Positions 5,045 to 6,096 of a stretch of 6,096 nt of DNA are shown here, in pieces. The translations under genes were made by a program, and so were the position numbers. This stretch comes from DATEZO01 sp035255485 (GTDB taxonomy: Bacteria > Pseudomonadota > Gammaproteobacteria > Burkholderiales > Burkholderiaceae_D): positions 1-6,096 of the forward strand of contig DATEZO010000229.1 in NCBI GenBank assembly GCA_035255485.1, in the 5' to 3' direction. How positions within the stretch are numbered: the stretch's first letter is position 1; every line of letters starts with the position of its first letter. The notes beneath the pieces were generated by a model that made no database searches, was not told the origin of the DNA, and worked only from the letters and a program-made list of their open reading frames with translations.

Positions 5045-5051
5045 GCCTAAC
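5045..5051 (-). other. Integron core site (R', GTTRRRY) abutting the insertion sequence
   Basis: The minus strand reads GTTAGGC, the most typical form of the GTTRRRY core. It starts the cassette that carries the four-helix membrane protein. The remainder of the site, whether attC or attI, is not present: IS-like sequence begins within a few bases on the right (GAGGTTGTGCAAAAAG from 5052). Confidence 0.7.
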
Positions 5052-6096
5052 GAGGTTGTGCAAAAAGCCCGATTTCAGAAATGGCGGCAATGCCGATATA
5101 CGTATTCATCGTTGGGGTTTTGTAATATTAATTAGATTCACCGTAGTGTCCAGAATCTGGCGCGAATTGGCAAGCCTATGCCGCCCCTTTCGCTTTCCTA
5201 GTTCGCATAGCCGTGATGGGCCAGCTTCTCGATGTTATGCACCAGGCAGTACAGCTTCCATTGCGTATTGACCTTGCGCTGGCCCCGTAACGTGAACCGG
5301 TCCAGGCGCTTGTTGTAGCGCAGGTTGCCAAACACTGGCTCAACAGTCGCAATGCGCCGCCCGTAGAGCCTTCGACCCTCCGCTGAATCGATCCTTTGCT
5401 TCATCGCTTCCGTGTATCGCAACGGCGAGGCCTGACTCTTTGGGAAGATCGCCACTTGCCGCACCGGCGTCTTGTCCGGCGTGCGCAAGCACTTCTGCCG
5501 CAACTGACAAGGTACGCAATCCTGCTTCGCCCCGGTGAACTTGCGGTACTGTCTGCCATTGGCCGTGCAGTTGGTCCCGTTGCTGTAGAGCGTCCTGCCC
5601 GCTGGGCAGACACAGTCCTGGGTGATCGGATCGTAGCGAAAGTCGGATGGGCGGAACTTGCCACTGGTCGAAGGCTTTACCACCGGCGTCTTGTTCGCCA
5701 GCGGATCGGGCTTGGCCTTGTGCCTGGCCTGCTCCCGGAACCGTTCATCGCGCCGACGCATCAGACCGTCGGCAATCAAGGCCGCGATACCTTGCTCATG
5801 CAACTGCTTTAGATTGGCTTCACTATGGTAGCCGGCGTCGGCGGTCATGATGGTATCTTGACTGGCGAAGTGCCTCGCATGTTCGATCATCGGCAATAGC
5901 AGGCTTTGTTCCGAACCAGAGCCGTGCGCATGGGCCGCCACAATAATCTGGCATGCACTGTCGACTGCTGCCGCGCCTGTATAGCCCTGGATCACACCTT
6001 TGGCGGTGGCCATCTTGGCGCTGTCGTTGTCGGTTAGATTGCTCTTGCGCTCCGGTCCCTTGCCCGCATCACTGGTGCGTTTGGCATGCGTGCGCA
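5052..6096 (-). mobile_element. IS1182-family insertion sequence, 3' portion (cut by window edge)
   Basis: The segment contains the C-terminal part of an IS1182-type transposase, a 140-base non-coding tail, and a presumed terminus GGTTGTGCAAAAAGCCCG starting at about 5054. Ends with TTTTTGCACAACC are common in DDE insertion sequences. The exact terminus and any inverted repeat cannot be confirmed because the other end is outside the window. A junction at 5052-5054 puts the element directly on the core GTTAGGC. No other gene is seen between the transposase stop and the junction. Confidence 0.75.
5198..6096 (-). CDS. IS1182-family transposase, C-terminal portion
   Basis: A DDE transposase that would cut and join the ends of its IS. 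The frame stays open to the window edge, so the ATG at 6013 is not the true start. Upstream codons read RTHAKRTSDAGKGPERKSNL then TDNDSAK, continuous with KGVIQGYTGAAAVD, a familiar IS1182 stretch. Counting from Met at 6013, catalytic residues are Asp59 in MTADAGYHSE and Glu225 in RRIATVEPVFGNLRYNKRLD; the first Asp is expected upstream or in the GYTGAAAVD segment. Between them lies the cysteine-rich insertion typical of the family (Cys134, Cys136, Cys166, Cys169, Cys175), probably a zinc knuckle. The C-terminal QWKLYCLVHNIEKL helix is typical. About 298 residues are visible of perhaps 450-500. No frameshift is seen, so the part present looks intact. Confidence 0.92.
   Translation of the reverse strand, partial: RTHAKRTSDAGKGPERKSNLTDNDSAKMATAKGVIQGYTGAAAVDSACQIIVAAHAHGSGSEQSLLLPMIEHARHFASQDTIMTADAGYHSEANLKQLHEQGIAALIADGLMRRRDERFREQARHKAKPDPLANKTPVVKPSTSGKFRPSDFRYDPITQDCVCPAGRTLYSNGTNCTANGRQYRKFTGAKQDCVPCQLRQKCLRTPDKTPVRQVAIFPKSQASPLRYTEAMKQRIDSAEGRRLYGRRIATVEPVFGNLRYNKRLDRFTLRGQRKVNTQWKLYCLVHNIEKLAHHGYAN

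Noticed and set aside
1..6096. CRISPR array, tRNA or rRNA genes
   Set aside because: No regularly spaced direct repeats, tRNA cloverleaf or rRNA-like sequence was found in the window.

Overview
The window suggests a GC-rich proteobacterium, most likely a betaproteobacterium of the Burkholderiales. That lineage call is an inference from codon use and the style of the lldD and rarD genes, not from a search. The left third is ordinary chromosome. It holds the 5' end of rarD on the minus strand, a gene-free stretch with a REP-like twin-palindrome repeat, and a complete FMN-dependent L-lactate dehydrogenase gene (lldD) on the plus strand. A second gene-poor stretch follows.

From about 2240 to the right end all genes lie on the minus strand and the character changes: short, less GC-rich, mutually unrelated genes with little space between them. 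Reading the minus strand from high to low coordinates, the order is: IS1182-type transposase (cut by the window edge), a four-helix membrane protein, a small HD-domain protein, a GNAT acetyltransferase, a 65-residue single-helix membrane protein, and a DUF2867 protein. Between them are integron recombination sites. One attC (4469-4561) is nearly textbook: inverted cores, a 12-bp stem and an extrahelical base on the expected strand. A second (3851-3915) is degenerate. Isolated GTTRRRY cores occur at 3055-3061 and 5045-5051, each shortly before a start codon, and an attC-like relic lies at 2790-2835. This is therefore an integron cassette array of at least four cassettes, with no integrase visible in the window.

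The most notable element lies in the attC that should follow the GNAT gene. A reverse-transcriptase-less group II intron, plus strand, ends at 3378 with recognisable domains V and VI. Its orientation is opposite to the cassettes, and its 3' exon begins TAG just after the GNAT stop codon. The intact attC of the same array carries TTGT followed by TAG at the equivalent place, which is the kind of target used by group IIC-attC introns. Only about 317 bases of intron-like sequence remain and no 5' end was found, so the copy is probably 5'-truncated and immobile by itself.

At the right edge an IS1182-family element abuts a perfect core (GTTAGGC), so an attC or attI site has been disrupted there. 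The region looks like an integron array eroded or invaded by two kinds of mobile element. The cassette genes have no evident shared pathway, which is normal for such arrays.
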